Of a stretch of 64,000 bases of DNA, positions 1 through 14,700 are shown piece after piece. The stretch is from assembly GCF_030936135.1 (NCBI RefSeq), contig NC_082597.1, positions 75,002,495-75,066,494 on the forward strand, read 5' to 3'. A program made the position numbers and the translations under genes. The DNA is from Gavia stellata. Taxonomy: Eukaryota > Chordata > Aves > Gaviiformes > Gaviidae. The notes under the pieces were generated by a model. That model had not been told where the DNA came from and did not search any database. It saw only the letters and a list, made by a program, of their open reading frames with translations. Numbering within the stretch: position 1 is the first letter of the stretch; each line of letters begins with the position of its first letter.

Positions 1-2292
1 AAAAACCTGTGAAGTGAATCATCAGCTGATGTTAGTCGCCTGCCTTCACTGAAGTTGAACGGATGATCTGGGTCCTTTATCTTCATGTTTTCAATTACCA
101 TCTAAGCATCAAGTTGTTGTGTCTCACTGGATCCTGCACATTGCACCACTGTCAAAGAGGTGTCCCCGCTTATGTTCTGTGCAAGAAGAAAAAAGGCAAA
201 CCCATATATTTTCTATACAGATCTTTGGCTAGATTTACATACTGTGAACATGTCACTGCATATTACTAGGAGGCAGGATAATTGGATGGGGTGAGTGAGA
301 ATTAAAGTCATCAAGTTAGAGAATAGGAAAGTCAGCGTACAGCACTCATATGCCTCAGCACCAGCCAGATCCTTCGGGGGGAGCTAGAATTTGGCCCATC
401 TCCTCCCGATTTGAACAAAATGTGTGGGTTATATACTCATCTGTGTCATATTCAGATGTAACAATATCAAAGCAGATCAGCATGCATTTAAGCCAAAAAT
501 GTGGTTCCTTATTCTGCTGGCACAGAAGTGAGTATTCAAACAGTTACAAGATCTTAAATTCATACATTTACATACAGAATAGTCTTACTCATACAAAAAG
601 CAAGAAGTAATACAAGCCTAATTTGCCTTTCCTTCAGAGCAGATGCTCCTTCAGATTTATGTACTGAATTATTCATATCACAGTGAGTTGAGCCCTATCA
701 TTCTTTGTGTTAGAAAAATTCCATAGTGGACAGCATACTGTACATATAAAACTACATAACTTCATGACAGCTGAATATCTGGTCTGAAGTCTCCTGGGAT
801 TTCTGCAACTGCTCTATCTTTATAGCAAGACTGCAAATTATTTTTTTCTCACTCAGTTTGAAATTCAGTATTACGTTCATATTGATTATAAGCCCTCTTT
901 AGATGTTAAGGGATCTGTACACTTTTTTAGGAGCTATTTGCTCTATATTTGAGATCCAATATTAAATTAATGGTAGTTCTAAACCTTAAGATGTGGGGTA
1001 TTCTGGCTTATGACTTAGAATTCCTCACTGATGCATTAAATAAAGACTTTCAGAGACATCCAGGGCACTGCATAGCCAGGTAATGTGTAAAATAAAGATG
1101 CACTTTCATAAATCCAAACATTGGAAAATATAATCTCATACCAATCCATTTTTAGAATTTGTTCTGAATTATGTCATCTATAGTTTGAGTATTCCGTCTT
1201 GTATGGTTATTGTATGTTTTACTTATGTAGCCTATGAAATCATTATTAACCATTTATATAGCACCATAAATTTGCCATCACAGAGCAAAGCACATTCACT
1301 GTATAGAGGTACTTCTGGGTCAGTTGGTTGAATATGTCAACATCTAAATGTACAGTCACCAAGGACCTGAAAGACATTCAAACTGCTGAAATGCTGCAGT
1401 TTCCTCTGTGTAATCAGGTATCAAAATTCACCTCTGAATTCAGCGTCATAAGAACTTTGTCACTTTTCATATGCCCTTTCTTAAACAGATGCTGAAGGAA
1501 GCACAGATTTGTCACTGCAATGGTTTTAGATGAGGTAGTATTTAGCAGTTTTACGAATTATTGCTTGTGTTTTTATAACAATTGGTATTAATGTTAACAC
1601 ACAACGAGTAAGTAGAGTTCAGGATCTCTCAGCCACCCATGTTTTGTTGGTGTGAGGCTGTTCTACCTCCATTACTGAGTAAGCTGGATGCTGATGTAAG
1701 GAGATCTCTGTGAATGTGAGCATTCACGGTAGGAATACTACATGCTTTATAGGAAAATTATTTTTAGTATGTTTGAAAATTATGGCAAGAGGGCTTGAAA
1801 TCAATATTTTCCTACCTGAATGCTCCAGTAGTTTGAAACCACACCTGCCAAGGTCCTGCAGTAGCCAAATGTTATATAATTTCTGTATATAAAATTGTCA
1901 CACATTTAAAATCAGTTGCAGCAGGGATGTCCTAGGATTAGACGAAAGTGCTTAAATGCCTCATACAGATGCTGTACTACTTGCTACAATGGCAAGTTGA
2001 TAAGAATCAGTAATTACAGTTTTGTGGACAAGAATTCTCTGCTCCAACAGCACTGGAAAACTTCCACTTCAATTTTGCTGCCTTACTTGAGACCACAATG
2101 TTGCAAAATTGAGTTTGCTTGTCCTGAAAATGTTTCTGTCTGTCTTTTCTTCTTTCTGTGGGTCTGTCTTTCTGTTTCCTGTCTCTTTTGCAGCAGCATG
2201 GCTGGATAATTTCAAAGTGTAAGCCCTGTTTTGGAGATATGAGACCCTGATTTTTTCAAACCCTAGTTGTTAGCAAGCTTGAGAGGCTCAAA

Positions 2293-2320
2293 CATACCCT
2301 GCAAAGGATACCCTGCAAAG
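2293..2320. repeat. Two-copy 14-bp tandem repeat
   Basis: The unit GATACCCTGCAAAG (second copy) occurs twice head to tail, and the first copy has one mismatch at its first base. It looks like a small local duplication with no evident function. Confidence 0.8.
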
Positions 2321-3288
2321 CCAGAACTGGGGATGGGGAGGCAGGGTCAGCCCTGTACCTGCGCTATAGGGCAACACAGCATTTCTGTTGCTAGCACTGT
2401 CAACACACCATCCTTCAGCTTAATTCACTCTGTTTTTAAATCGTTGTAGTGGTTTTGCTTAGTATAATTTTTTTCTTCGAGAACAATATGATTTCCTAGT
2501 CGACAGTCCCTTGCGAAGGCACCAGTGTCTTAATGTGCTTGTATTAGGCACGCAGCTTCTGCAACTTTCTGGTGGGAGCAGTGCTTTATAATTTATGGAT
2601 GTGCTTTCTGAAATAATAACTCAAAATTACATTCTGTTTTATTTAATCTCTTTTAATTGGCATCTCGGAGGCTTTGCAGGAGTCTGGCTGCAGATTTTCC
2701 ACTTGCTATTGGATTATACTTTTTTTTTACTATTAACTACTGCATGCAGAGAAAAGCACACTCTTTGACAACAGTCCCTGCATGAAGATTCTTAATTAAA
2801 TTGTACTCAGCATGTTGTAAAAATTGCAAGGTTTTGGAGACATGAGGTGCAGGGATAATGTGGCATTTTACTTGACAGCTTTGCATTTCGGCAGGATTCC
2901 ACAGCACTTTCTTTGCCTCCAACATAAAATACTGCTAAAGGAAATTAGCTAAAAATTGCATATACTGTGTCTTCTGCTAAGTTTTAATTGCTTATCTTTC
3001 TTAAAGGTTGTTAAATAGGCCTCTTACCATTGATATTAGGGTATATGCAACATTTAGTCATGCATACAAAATAGACTTAGGATACAGATGAATTCCAAGC
3101 TCATACACACAAATATCCATTGATGCATGACTCCAGCTGCTTAATCAAAATAGTAAAAAACCCACAACTTTTCACATGGAAAAGGAAAGAAAAAAATTGA
3201 AAATAAGTCCCACTCACCAGTCACACTTTGGATTTTTGACCAGTTCTATTCATGATGCTTTTTACCCATAAGCACCTCTGTTCCTCCT

Positions 3289-3318
3289 ATGTGTGTGTGC
3301 ACGCACACGTGCATGCAT
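3289..3318. repeat. 30-bp alternating purine-pyrimidine tract
   Basis: A GT run flows into CA/CG/CAT dinucleotides without breaking the purine-pyrimidine alternation, over about 30 bases. Such tracts, especially with GC steps, can adopt left-handed Z-DNA. The segment also contains short self-complementary words (GTGCAC, ACGT, TGCATGCA-like). It is a simple repeat by origin. Confidence 0.8.
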
Positions 3319-6300
3319 CCATGCCACAGGAGAACAGAGTGCTGACAAAAGAGAAAGGAGGTTTTAGGACTATTCCTTACCCCAGAATATAATGCCTCCA
3401 GGCTCCTCCCATTTCAGCTTGATTGTAGGAGAGCAGCTGACTTCCCACTTGTGTTTTTGTGTGAAAATACTGAATCCCTGCAACTCAACAGGCATCTTTT
3501 CCTCTAGGCTTCTTCCTGTCCTCACTGGTTTCATGGCAGATGCACCAGGTGATGGTGAGACCCTGTTCCTTGGCGGGGATGCCGGGGGCCTGCTGAACAC
3601 GTGCAAGTGCCGTTCAGTTCCCGCAGGAGGCCTGGTGCACCCCGCTACAGCTGGATATACTCTGATTTTGTGATCAGTCTGCTGAGGTGCTGCAGTCGTT
3701 TGGCCAGAGTCATCATTTGGGTGATGCCATTTTCTCCACTAATCGAATGCTCACAGCTCCCTTCCTGCAGGACGTTCCCCGACCCTGAACCACTTTGGGA
3801 AGCAAAGCGTGGAGAGAAACAAGGTTTCCCTTTGCCAAGAAAGCTCAGTTTTTGCTATTATGAGGCTTTTGCAACACTTTTTTCTCCTTTGGCCAAGCTT
3901 TTTTTTCTCTGTTTCAGACGCCTGCAGTATTTATGGGTGCCGTTCTATCACACTCTTTTGAAACAAAAGAGAAACCACAGCTTGCTAAGTGCAGTGCAGC
4001 TTGCTTTAAGGAGTAATGCTAAAAAAAAGGGAATTAAGGAAACAAGGGGAAAGAGACAGCAATGGGGAATAATGTGTGAGAGCAGACGACACCGTTCTGA
4101 TTAATGCTGATGGTTTTGAAACCAATATAATTAGTTTTATTCGAATGACTCCCAGTGTTATCTGGATGAAAGTGTAGGCTGTAGCCTGCAGGGTATCTCC
4201 ACTCCTGTCTCCCTCTGAGAATAAATGTCTCTGTTTCTTGTGCATTAACAGCAGCTCTCTGGACCTCGCAGCAATGAAATGGGCCACTCGCACCAGCAGG
4301 ATGACTAGTTCCCTTCCTGGCCAGAAGAAGTCCATACCTGCCTGCTGGGCTGACTGCGGGCACTGCCTGGACATGAAATGCATGTGGGTGAGGAGTTTCC
4401 TAAAAGAGATGCTCCTCTTTTCTTCCTCCATCAGGAAGGGCTGTGTGCTGAAATGCTACACATTGATTTTCTTGCAGAGATCAGTTAAAGTCCAGGTTTC
4501 CAGTGGTGGCCAAGCTGCCAGAAAAGGTCCCTCCTCCACCGTTGCCCACCCACCTCTTCCATTGCCCAGGTGCTATCCCGATCCCAGTCTCTTGCTCCCT
4601 GTGTGGTCCCTTCACCTCTCCCAAGGCAGCTCTTCCTGGGGTGCATGGCAAGGCCAGCTCGGAAATGATCATGGTGAAAGCATCACCCACCTCTCCCCAA
4701 GAAGCCTATTTTCCGAACTTAGATCCCTCACCTCTATGTTCACAGCAGAGCCCTACAACTAGAGGCAGATGTGCGCCGTGTGGGACTGGAGCAAGGCGCC
4801 AGCAACTCTTCACGTGGTTTTACACCAAATAAAATGTCATATCCTTCCTGTTTTGGAGGCGCGGGAGAGGGATATTCACTGGACTGAAGAGGAGGACAGT
4901 GAGTAAGTGAATAAGTGTCGCTTCTCATACACTCCCCTCCTTTCTCCCTAATCTTCCCATGCGAGCCCCTGTGGGGGAAATCACGTCACAGTTTTGAAAG
5001 CTTTTTCCACACTCTTGTGCCCACACCATCCAGGGGGACTGTGGGAGGGAAAATTAACAGCGACTCCTTTAGAGGTTTCTGGGACACGCTGTGCTGGTGC
5101 GGGGGAGTGTTAGCTGTCCTTTCCCTTTCTCTCATCTGAGTGATGCCGCTGCAAGCCTTGCAGGCAGGCATGTGGGTCGGACACCTCTTTCAGGGACTCT
5201 GGTGGATGGGAAACAATCCCTGCTAAGACAAGACAGACCTACAGCCCTGTATTCAGGTGAGCCTTCCCATCTGCTCTGTACAGAGCGGAAGGTTGACTCT
5301 TGGGCTCGCATGGGCTGCAAAGAGAGTAGGGATATGATCCAACATAATGATATGCAATTCTCATCAGACCACAGCCTATAACCAAGTCTTGCTTTTCAGG
5401 AACTGCCTGTGAATTCAGCCCTTGCAAGGACCCCCTGACTGAAACCCTTGCAAAGTAAGGGCTCTGCTTCTCCCTAGCACATTTACTGTACATGTAGCAT
5501 CCCTGTATGCAGATGTCTCCCCTGCAATGTGACTTGTGGGGCAGTCTGCCAGGAGATGTCCAATGAGGTCATGACCTGCAGCTGCAGTGAAAAAAAACAT
5601 CTATATTAATAACAAACACCAAAGAAAGTAATTTCCACAATCAGGCCACGGTGTCTCACTATGTGCCGTAGCATGTGCAGCCCGTGTGGGTTTCCTAAAC
5701 AGAACTGGAAAGCGGGACACAAGAAGCTCACTCCAGCTTTGCGTTAAGGTGTTGGCTTACGTCTGTCCTGCCAACCCACCTATCCCTGTACTTCTTGTGG
5801 TCACCCATTAAGAGTGAAATCAGACAGTGACAGACACATGATTTTACAGATATGAGCCATTATGATATGACATATATGTGCCTACAAGATTAAATAAATG
5901 TTACATGAAGCTCAAAGCCTCTAAGAAATACAGATAATTGTAAACTGGAAAAATCTCTTACTTTTTGTTGCCTATGCCGGTGACTGACTCTGTCTGTCCT
6001 GCACACTAGGTATAACCGAAATACCCATTATTTATCTCTATGGAGAAGATTTCATGCCCGTATAGCACATCTGGATGCAACCTGAAGTGCTCACATAGCC
6101 TCAGGGGAACCTGAAACAAAACCCAGCCAGCTACTATTTGCAATAGGCTCAGTATAAAACAGAAACAAATTAGCTCTGTTTTATTTTCCTCGGAAGGGGA
6201 TACATTCCCCAGCCTTCAATTTTCAGGCCTCTGATCAATCACTAAAACAGTCTGGCACAAATATTTGACAGAGAAAAATAAACCTGCAGCACTTACAGAA

Positions 6301-9300
6301 GAGTTCTCTAGGCTGTGCACCTCTCTCCTGTTTGTGTATTGAGAAAGCCTTATTCCTACATGTAAAAAACACCCCCTCCAACATTGTAATTTCTTACTTT
6401 TGACTGAAAGGTCTCGATTAACAAACACAGAGATCCAGATATGCCCTGTTACTGCTTTCCTGTGATGAGCTCTTAAAAAAAAAGCCATTAGGACCCTTAG
6501 AAATTCAAATCATCTGTAAGAACAGCTCTCTCCATTATTTCTGCAACAAAGTTTTCTCTGCAGTATATAAGGGTGTGTGGGAGTTAGTTCCTGCATGGAG
6601 GTAAAGAAAACCCCTGTAATCTCAGGAACTTGCTAGAAAAATCCAACCAATGCTTTCAGCACAAGATTTAATTGGTTGTTTTCAATTATTGCAAAGAATA
6701 GGACAGAAATACAAACTTTGTAACCAAAAGACAAGCAAAACAGCAGATTTGCTAGCTCCCTTAATATGAACATCTTGCTCCTTAAAGTCTCTGTCTTTAT
6801 TTGTGGTAGCTACATATTGGTATAACTTTCTTCATCTTGGACAGTTTCCAAGCACAGCCCTTCTTGAACCCCAAGGAGCTGGCCTGCATCCTTTACTAGC
6901 ATAAATTCATGTTACCCCATGGAACTGTCTACAGGACAAAGCCTGGATCTGGTCCTGAACCAACTGAGTTTGGGGTTTTTTTCTGACTAAGGTAAGCAGT
7001 GTGTGAGAGAAGCATGGGAGTGTTTCAGTTTTCAAGCCGGTATTACCTTTATAAAGTGGGTATCCCTATTCACGGTGTGCATTTGGTCCTGTATGGGATA
7101 TGGGACTGGAGGCTCCGCATTGCCTTCTGACTCACCATTTTCCTTGTGTTTTAACAAGTTAATTTTGTTGATTTGAGTGGGGTCACTCTGGATGCTGTGC
7201 ACGGAAAGGCTGATTCACCTCACGGAAGGAACCCAGGGAACTGGGTTTGTACAAAGAGAAGGAGACTTATCTTCTTGTCAGCCAAAGAACGGGAAGTTTC
7301 CGCTGATCAAAACTGTTAAAGAACCACCAATCTCACTTGAGGCTTAACTTGACAATTGATGTTCGTTCAAGCACCCATCCACATACACTTCAATTTGGAT
7401 TTCATATTAATTTTAGAGTCACTTGTTCATTAATATAGGAGTTAATTAATTTTGCTATGAGCTATTTTCATTTTTCAGCAGAGTAATCAGATATCTCTTC
7501 CCTACTAAATCAAACCTGCCTGCAGTATATCAGAATGAATAAGATCATCTATTTAATTTCCTAGGCATTAAATAATTAAAGCTTCCTTGAAGGGGAGGAC
7601 AGTGTGTTACTGCCACTGGTGAACAGATATGACAGAGATGTACTTTCTTTAGGGAAACATACAGAGGATGAAATATCTTCTATCCATGTATGCGACGGTC
7701 TATCTCTATGCTTTGCATTTATTACTAATGAATACTACTAATTAACTGTGCTAAAATACCTCTCAGGGGAGTGCTACATACCTGATGTGCAATATTGTCC
7801 AGTGGATCATTTCAGGGTACTTGGAGCTGTTGTCTGCCAGTACCCCACAGAAAGCCCACGTGAAAGCACTGTGCTGGAAAGCAGCATGAAGAGCACTGTG
7901 GGAGGAGAACCCCCAGCCAGGGACCGTGCCGTAGCAACATTCATTCATGTGGCGATATGCTGACACAGCGCAAAGCCACCCTTGCCATGCTGGTGTTGCC
8001 ATGAGGAGTGAAGAAGGACGTAATCAAATTCAGTATAATTGAGGAGGACAGGTATTAGCTTTATCCCATGCTCTGCATTGACCAAACTGCGGGAGAAACT
8101 GGTGCTGTTAGTAGTCCTGATCGCGGGAGAGCTCAGGTTGGCTCTGTGTGTGCCAGCGTGATGCTGCCAAAGTGGATTGGGGAGGGAAATGGAAGACTTT
8201 TCCTGCCTTCTTGCAGCACATTTGTAGCTGTTTGGGTTTTTTTCCATCAGAAAATAAGGTAGCTGAAATCTTGAAATGTGATAGTGACATTTTTTAAAAG
8301 CCGAGATGCTCATGGTGTTTTGGCAAAAGCTTGAAACACAGGAAAGCTACAGCTGGTCTCCTCCTTTCAGGACCAACTCCTCTATTCACATCTATGAGCC
8401 CCCTTTACTGGGAGAGGTTTGTAGGGACATGAGGTTCAGTTAAATCTTAGGTGAAAGAAATGAGAGAAAGAGAAACTTTTAGAAAACCCTGCAAATAACA
8501 TTAGAGCTCTGTTGTGCACTGCAGTGATAGCTGCTAGCTACCTGGAAGAAACTCAAGTGTCCTGATGTTTGTCCTCAGGATGCAAGAGATATGCAGTGAG
8601 ATTTGCTCAGGAAAGAGAAGTTACCGTACGGGAAGTCATGACACACCATCCATTGAGATGGAAAGAAAAGGTTGAAGCCAGGAAATATTTTGTTGACTAC
8701 AGTCATCGTGATAAAGGGTATGTGAAGCTGACCTGCCAGCTTTTCTCTGATGAGACTGTTTCATTCTTGGAGCGTGTTTATTAAGCTCTTCTTTAGTAGC
8801 TTTCAACTTCTGACTGTCAGGTTGTGAGTAAAGAGACGGGCTTCCCTAAAGCCAGTTAGAAAAAATACTCTGTCTAGTCAAGCTGGCACCAGGTTTTGCC
8901 GGGCAGAGGGAGGGCATCTGAGAAAGGGTCGTGTCCCACAGGAGCTGTAAGAAGCTGCTGGGCAGAGCCAGGGATGGGAGCATGCCCTTGTGCCCAATAT
9001 TGGGTGAGCATTGCCTGACCAGCGCTCTGCCCAGACAGGTAAGTGAAGCCTGTGCAAGATCAGGTACGGTGGAAAGAGAAAAATGCCTCTGCTTCTCTTA
9101 CTGAATGCTGCGATCACTCCTTAGGGCTTGCCTGGCTTCTCCTCCTGTGGAAAAGAGCTGTGCACCATGCTGTAGACCTCACAGTATTTAGTATACTTAT
9201 TCTCCCAATGCTTTTTTAGGATGGATAGTTAGATTTTTTTTCCCTCTTGAAAGACTGTCCTTGGATGTAAAGGTAACCAAAGGCAGGAGAGAGGAAAGGG

Positions 9301-11690
9301 AGCTGATAAGGTGGTGGGGTAACCAGGTGAGTGGCTCCACACACAAACTTGCTTTATAAATAAGTCCAGGCATTCAGCCCAAAATAAATTAAGGAAGTCC
9401 CTTGCAAATAGAGATTCATACTAAAACCACATCTCCAGCCAGATTACATGGCTAAATCTCAAACAGACCCGAAAACTTCCCCTCTTTGTGCAACAGGAGC
9501 AGGTTTACCAGAGGACCAAGGGGATGTTAGGGGCTATATCAGAAGTGCTCAGCAGAGCACAGCTGCCCAGCACGTCTGCCTGTCTCGAGGAGGCTGGGGG
9601 TCTGCCACCCTCCCTCCTGCCCTCTCTCCTCTCCCCAAGCAGCCTCGAGGCTCGTCCCTGGCTGTAGCTCCAGCTGCTTGGGTCAGCCCCAGTTTAGCAC
9701 TCCACCAAGTTTTCTAAGGTTTTTCTAGATCTCAGGATAAAAGCAGGCCCTTGTTTTCTGCTTGCTAAGGCTTTGACTTTCTTTCCCTTTCTCCACTCTT
9801 TTAGCTTGAAGTTTTTGATAACGTTGTCCCCCAGTCAACCTCGCAGACAAATGGTGTATGAAATTATACCGTGGAGTGAGACCAAAAAGGCTTCGGCAAA
9901 CCCTGTTTTTAAACGTTCCTTTCAAGAGCTGCAGAGAGCACAGGCTGTCGAAGAAACTAAGTACTTCTTCTCTTTGGTGTTTGATACTGAAGTAATGCCA
10001 CATGTTATGCTAATTCCTTTGATTCAGTAACATAAATGGAAGCGAGTGCTATAGTCGCTTGTCATGGTGCCAAAAAAGCAAGACAGCAGCTAGTGCAAGC
10101 TAATGAAAACAAGTGCAGTTTTATATGGTCTAGAGACTAATAAGCTGAGTTTTAACCACACCAGCCAATTTGAAATGATTGCATATGCAGGTGTCCAGCA
10201 ATCCTGAAAAGTCAGACCACAGGCTCGTACATATTCATTGTTAGCTCATGCGTTCCATGCAGATGTATGGGCATGTGCATATACGTGTTTGTGGCATGGG
10301 TGAAAGGACCTTTGAATATTTCTGTATTTAAGAGAAGGCTTTGCAATGGGCAGGACAATATGGGTCTGAAGCTCATCTTCACCTTCAAGATAATCAGATT
10401 TGGCCATTAAAATAAGCCAAGTATTCAGAGCTGTATTCTTAATTATCTATGAATATTGGATAATCTGCAATGAAATTGAGTGAAAATTACAACCTTCAGG
10501 AATATATATGAAAGTTCTGTGTAAAAGCTCATTTTTGCTAGTTCTTTTTTTCTGGTTTTAGATGTTTCAGCCAGTCAGGAAAGGGGAAAAGTGCCAGGTG
10601 AGAGGAGGCAATTTGTCACCCAAATAATGATCAGTGCATAGCTGAAGCAAAGTCTCCCACTAGTTAAAAAAGTTGTTGTTGATTACCTGACACAGAATTG
10701 CATGTAATGGATGCATTTGCAAACATCAAGTTGGCTATTGAAAACATTCAACCTTTAAAAATGAAGCTAGCTTAATAATGAGGAAGTACGAAAATCTCAG
10801 TGATGCTGTCCCTTGCTTTTCCTAACCTTGGTCTCACTTTACTCTCTTTAGTCATTTTTGACATTCGCCTCTTTGTCCAGTGTAACATGTAAGGTGCTGC
10901 TATGTACGTTTAGACTGATAGCAGGTATCTGAAGTAGAAGTCAGCAAACGGAATGTCCTATTATTTACTGGTGATGAGATGCTGGAATCTGGGGGTGTTT
11001 TCTCTCCACGTGTGTCAAAGTTTTTCTGCTCAGTCAGAATCAAGTCTTCTTATTTCTGCTTCCCCTCCTTTCCCCACATATTCAAAGTGAGGATGCTGCT
11101 GCTTACAGACTATCTCTGGACCTTGCTGTGGGTTCAGAGCAGGGAGGCCAAGGCTGTGACCCTGCCGCAGGAGGCCAGCGAGGTCTCTCCCCCCAAGCAG
11201 TGCTTGGAAGCAGGAGGCTCTTCTTACGCAGGGAAAGGCACAGAACACCTTCTTTTTGGGACTACCTATTTTTGGAAGTGTTTAAATCAACTGGTGCCAC
11301 CTTTTGTCCCTATGGAGTTCTAAATGCCAACGCTCCAGGCCAGGTCTCTGCTGGTGGCTGGCTGCGTGCAGGAGGGACTGCTGTGTCCAGAGGGCCAGAG
11401 GGAGAATAAATGAGAGATTTGTAGCTCAGGGAACAGGAGATAACAGTGAGAAAAGTCAAGGGAGGAAAACTTGATTCCAAACAAGAATGTAATAGGAATC
11501 ACTCTGTTAAAGTCAAGTGCCTACTTCTCATGCTGCTATGCTTCTGGTCTGCATCTGGCCCTTAAGTGCAATTAATGCCTATTTTCCTCTCCGAAGAAAA
11601 CTACTTTCAAAAATGTTCAACCTCAGCCTTGCACAATTAAGATTCAGGGCAGCTAAGCAGGCAGGGTGTAAGGAGGGGGAGCCATACTTT

Positions 11691-11706
11691 GTGTGTGTGT
11701 GTGTGT
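11691..11706. repeat. Short (GT)n microsatellite
   Basis: Eight uninterrupted GT units are seen, followed by ACATG. It is a short microsatellite and possibly polymorphic. Confidence 0.85.
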
Positions 11707-14700
11707 ACATGTCTATCAGGTTCAGTAACTAGTGTAGGGATAAAAACCTGTTCCACCTTATGAAACCTTGTGAACAAACCATCCTCTCTCCTGCTACAGC
11801 TGTAACTGCAATCGCACGGCTCCTAGGAATCCTCTTTATTAAGATTTTGTGGTAGCCTACGGATTGCACGGTAGGGTATGTTTTCCACTTAGACTAAGTA
11901 TTGTACTTGCGATTTATTAAAAAGTAAGCAACGATAACACTGCATGTCTCAGGCAAAAATACCAAACAGAAAGGACAACACGATCCTGCTGATACCTGCT
12001 ATCCAGCAAGCCTGACACATCAGGGGATGGACAGGAGAAGATGTTCTTAAATTTTGCTATGTAGAATATTATGTTCCAAAGAAGATAAAAAGCTGGGGAA
12101 AATTGACTTCCCTGGCTGTGATGATGTTCAGGAATTTTATTGGTCTATTTTGTGTGAAGGGAGAGATCTAGATACAGGAGTATTGCAAAGATACATCAAA
12201 GTTTTTCCACTTGAGTTGTTGCAGCTTCAGAAATTCCCCAGGTTGGTAATTCACATCTGATTAATTGGGTTCTAAGTCTTTTTAATCAATACTCAGAGAA
12301 TTTGGCCAGCACAACCAACAGCCTTTTTTAGCAGCAAGAAGCAGATACTGTTCCCAGCCCTTCCGCACACACGTGCAGCCATGGCCACGGGGCGGCTGTG
12401 CAACGCCTGTGCGGCGAGTCCCAGCCCCAGGATGTTACTGGGGGTCTCGGTCTCCAGCACTTTGAAAGGCAGCCTCCAGAAGTGCCTCCTGGGCTGCCTC
12501 CCTCCACACATGTGGTGACACGTTTTACTGTCTAGTGGCAAGGTTGGGCACGGGTGGTCTTTAGTGCTCAAAAAGGCACCGTCCAGCGGTGCCCTGTGCC
12601 TGTACGCCACAGCTCGCTGTCTGGGAAGAAGTCAAATCTGGTTTTAAAGGTAGTTTTGGAGCACATCTCAAAATAAAGTTTGGGCTTATCTGTTATGAAT
12701 TCAGGCTGCCATACTATTATAGCCTTGGTCATGCATGAATGAAGGCCGATCTCTGTATTTGTACTAACGCATTATCTTCCTTGTCATCATGGTTATTAAT
12801 CTTACGTGTAATTCCTTGATATCCTTACAGACATTTTGTTTTAATCTAGGTGAACAGTCTGTAACATCACCATTTCAATCCGCTGCATATATTTTAATCC
12901 ATTAGCTGAAGACTGTCTGATAGCAGGGCAGAAGAAATAGGATTGGATCACCACAATTAGTGGGGAAAATGTCTCAGTGACATTCATATGAATTATTCAG
13001 TTTACTTCATAATCCACAAAGTTACAATCCTTTTATTATATGACAAAGCCAATGCATTAGAGACTATGGAAAAGATAAGTTATGTCTGAAATGTGAAGCT
13101 TTATTAATATCATTACTTTCCATCAACATTCTTTAAAATCCACCCTGACTTTTTAAGAAATCATAATACTTCATCTTTCCCCATCCTTCCCTCAGGAGAG
13201 TTACTTCAGTAGTAGATCTTTATACACTATAAAATAGGTTTTCCAAATACAGGGTAAGAATTAGCTTTCCAGGTCAAACTTCAGCTTCCCTTGCATGTAC
13301 ATTTTTCATTCTTGTCTAAGGATAGACAGGCTTATGTATTATTGCACTGCAGGGGAAGATTTATTTATTCAATGGTTCATAGACTTGCCAGTATCAGAAT
13401 GACCCAACACTGCATTTACATCTCTATCATGGTGATAACATTGTGCAATATAGTGGATGTGGAATACAATTTGTCAGTGTTTTTATGTACTTATAGGGCA
13501 TACTAATGGCAAAATTTCTTGCTGACTGATTTCCTTTTGATACATAAAAAATTAAATTAGGGAGACTTGTATGTAATGAACACTAGGCTAAACTAGAGCA
13601 CTGTTGTATTCAATACACAACTGCAGGATCTGCATAAGGCTTTTATTCATTATATTTCTTACTGGCAGGAAAAGAAATTAAAATACGGTACATAGTTGAA
13701 CATTTATTTTTAAGCATCATGTGGCTTAGCAAGTCTCCATCAACCATCTGAGCACCCATAATTAGCGATGTATGTACTTTCAGTCTAATTAAAAAATTAA
13801 ATGCATTATTTCAAGCTATGTTTTTATTCTTGTGTCCATATACTGACTGTGATTAACCATTTTGTTGTTCTATTTTTTATGAAGGCATATTTGTTTTGCC
13901 ATCCATCATATCTTAAAAATGTTGCTTCTGTTTTCAGGTAAAGAGACTCGGTTTCAGTTTCTAATACATCAATGTCTAACGTAAGTCTTTACTTACTGCA
14001 TTTGAAAGGAGAAGAACAAAGAAACTTCATCCTCTACCAACGTGGGAGAAGCTCTGTTGTTGGTAGGGGGTTTGTTATGTCCCTTCATTATCAGGAGACA
14101 TTCAGTCACGGTGCATGTGTCATTCCAACCACCCCACAGGAGCAGATTACTTTGCCAGTCTCTATTGTTCTCACATTGAAACACGCAACAAAAAAGATCA
14201 TGGTAAATATATAGACAGGTGTTCATAGATGTACACATCTAAGCATTTAAAGCATCACCATACTGCCAACTTAACTACTTTCTAGCTTAATAAAAAAAAT
14301 CCTTCTTGGTTTAAGAGTTCATAGCATCTTGAATTCTTTTGTTGCTGTTTTCCATGTTTTCCTATCTTGTACTTTTCTCTGTTTTTACCATTCCTTCCCC
14401 TCCACTGTTCATACCACTTATAAGGAAAAAGACTACGCAAAGCCCAGGCTGAGGTGGGAGTAGTCAGCGAAGAGCATGACTCCTTCAGAAGCTCAAGTAC
14501 CCGCAGCCGTACCATTCCATTCACAGCCTTAAATCCACTCACTTCTGGGCATGAACACATCAGACCTCTTGTAAATATAAACAACTAAACCCAGCAGTCT
14601 GCATGAGCAAATGAAAATCAGGCAAGCAGCTACGGTGGCAGAGAGACTTCGTGTGGCAGAAGTCAAATATTCAAAGAATTTGCTGTTACAATTAAAAATT

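Noticed and set aside
3601-4762. Plus-strand frames of 167 and 174 residues and opposing minus-strand frames of 109-141 residues
   Set aside because: Frames overlap on both strands, have no domain features, and coincide with a GC-rich pocket.
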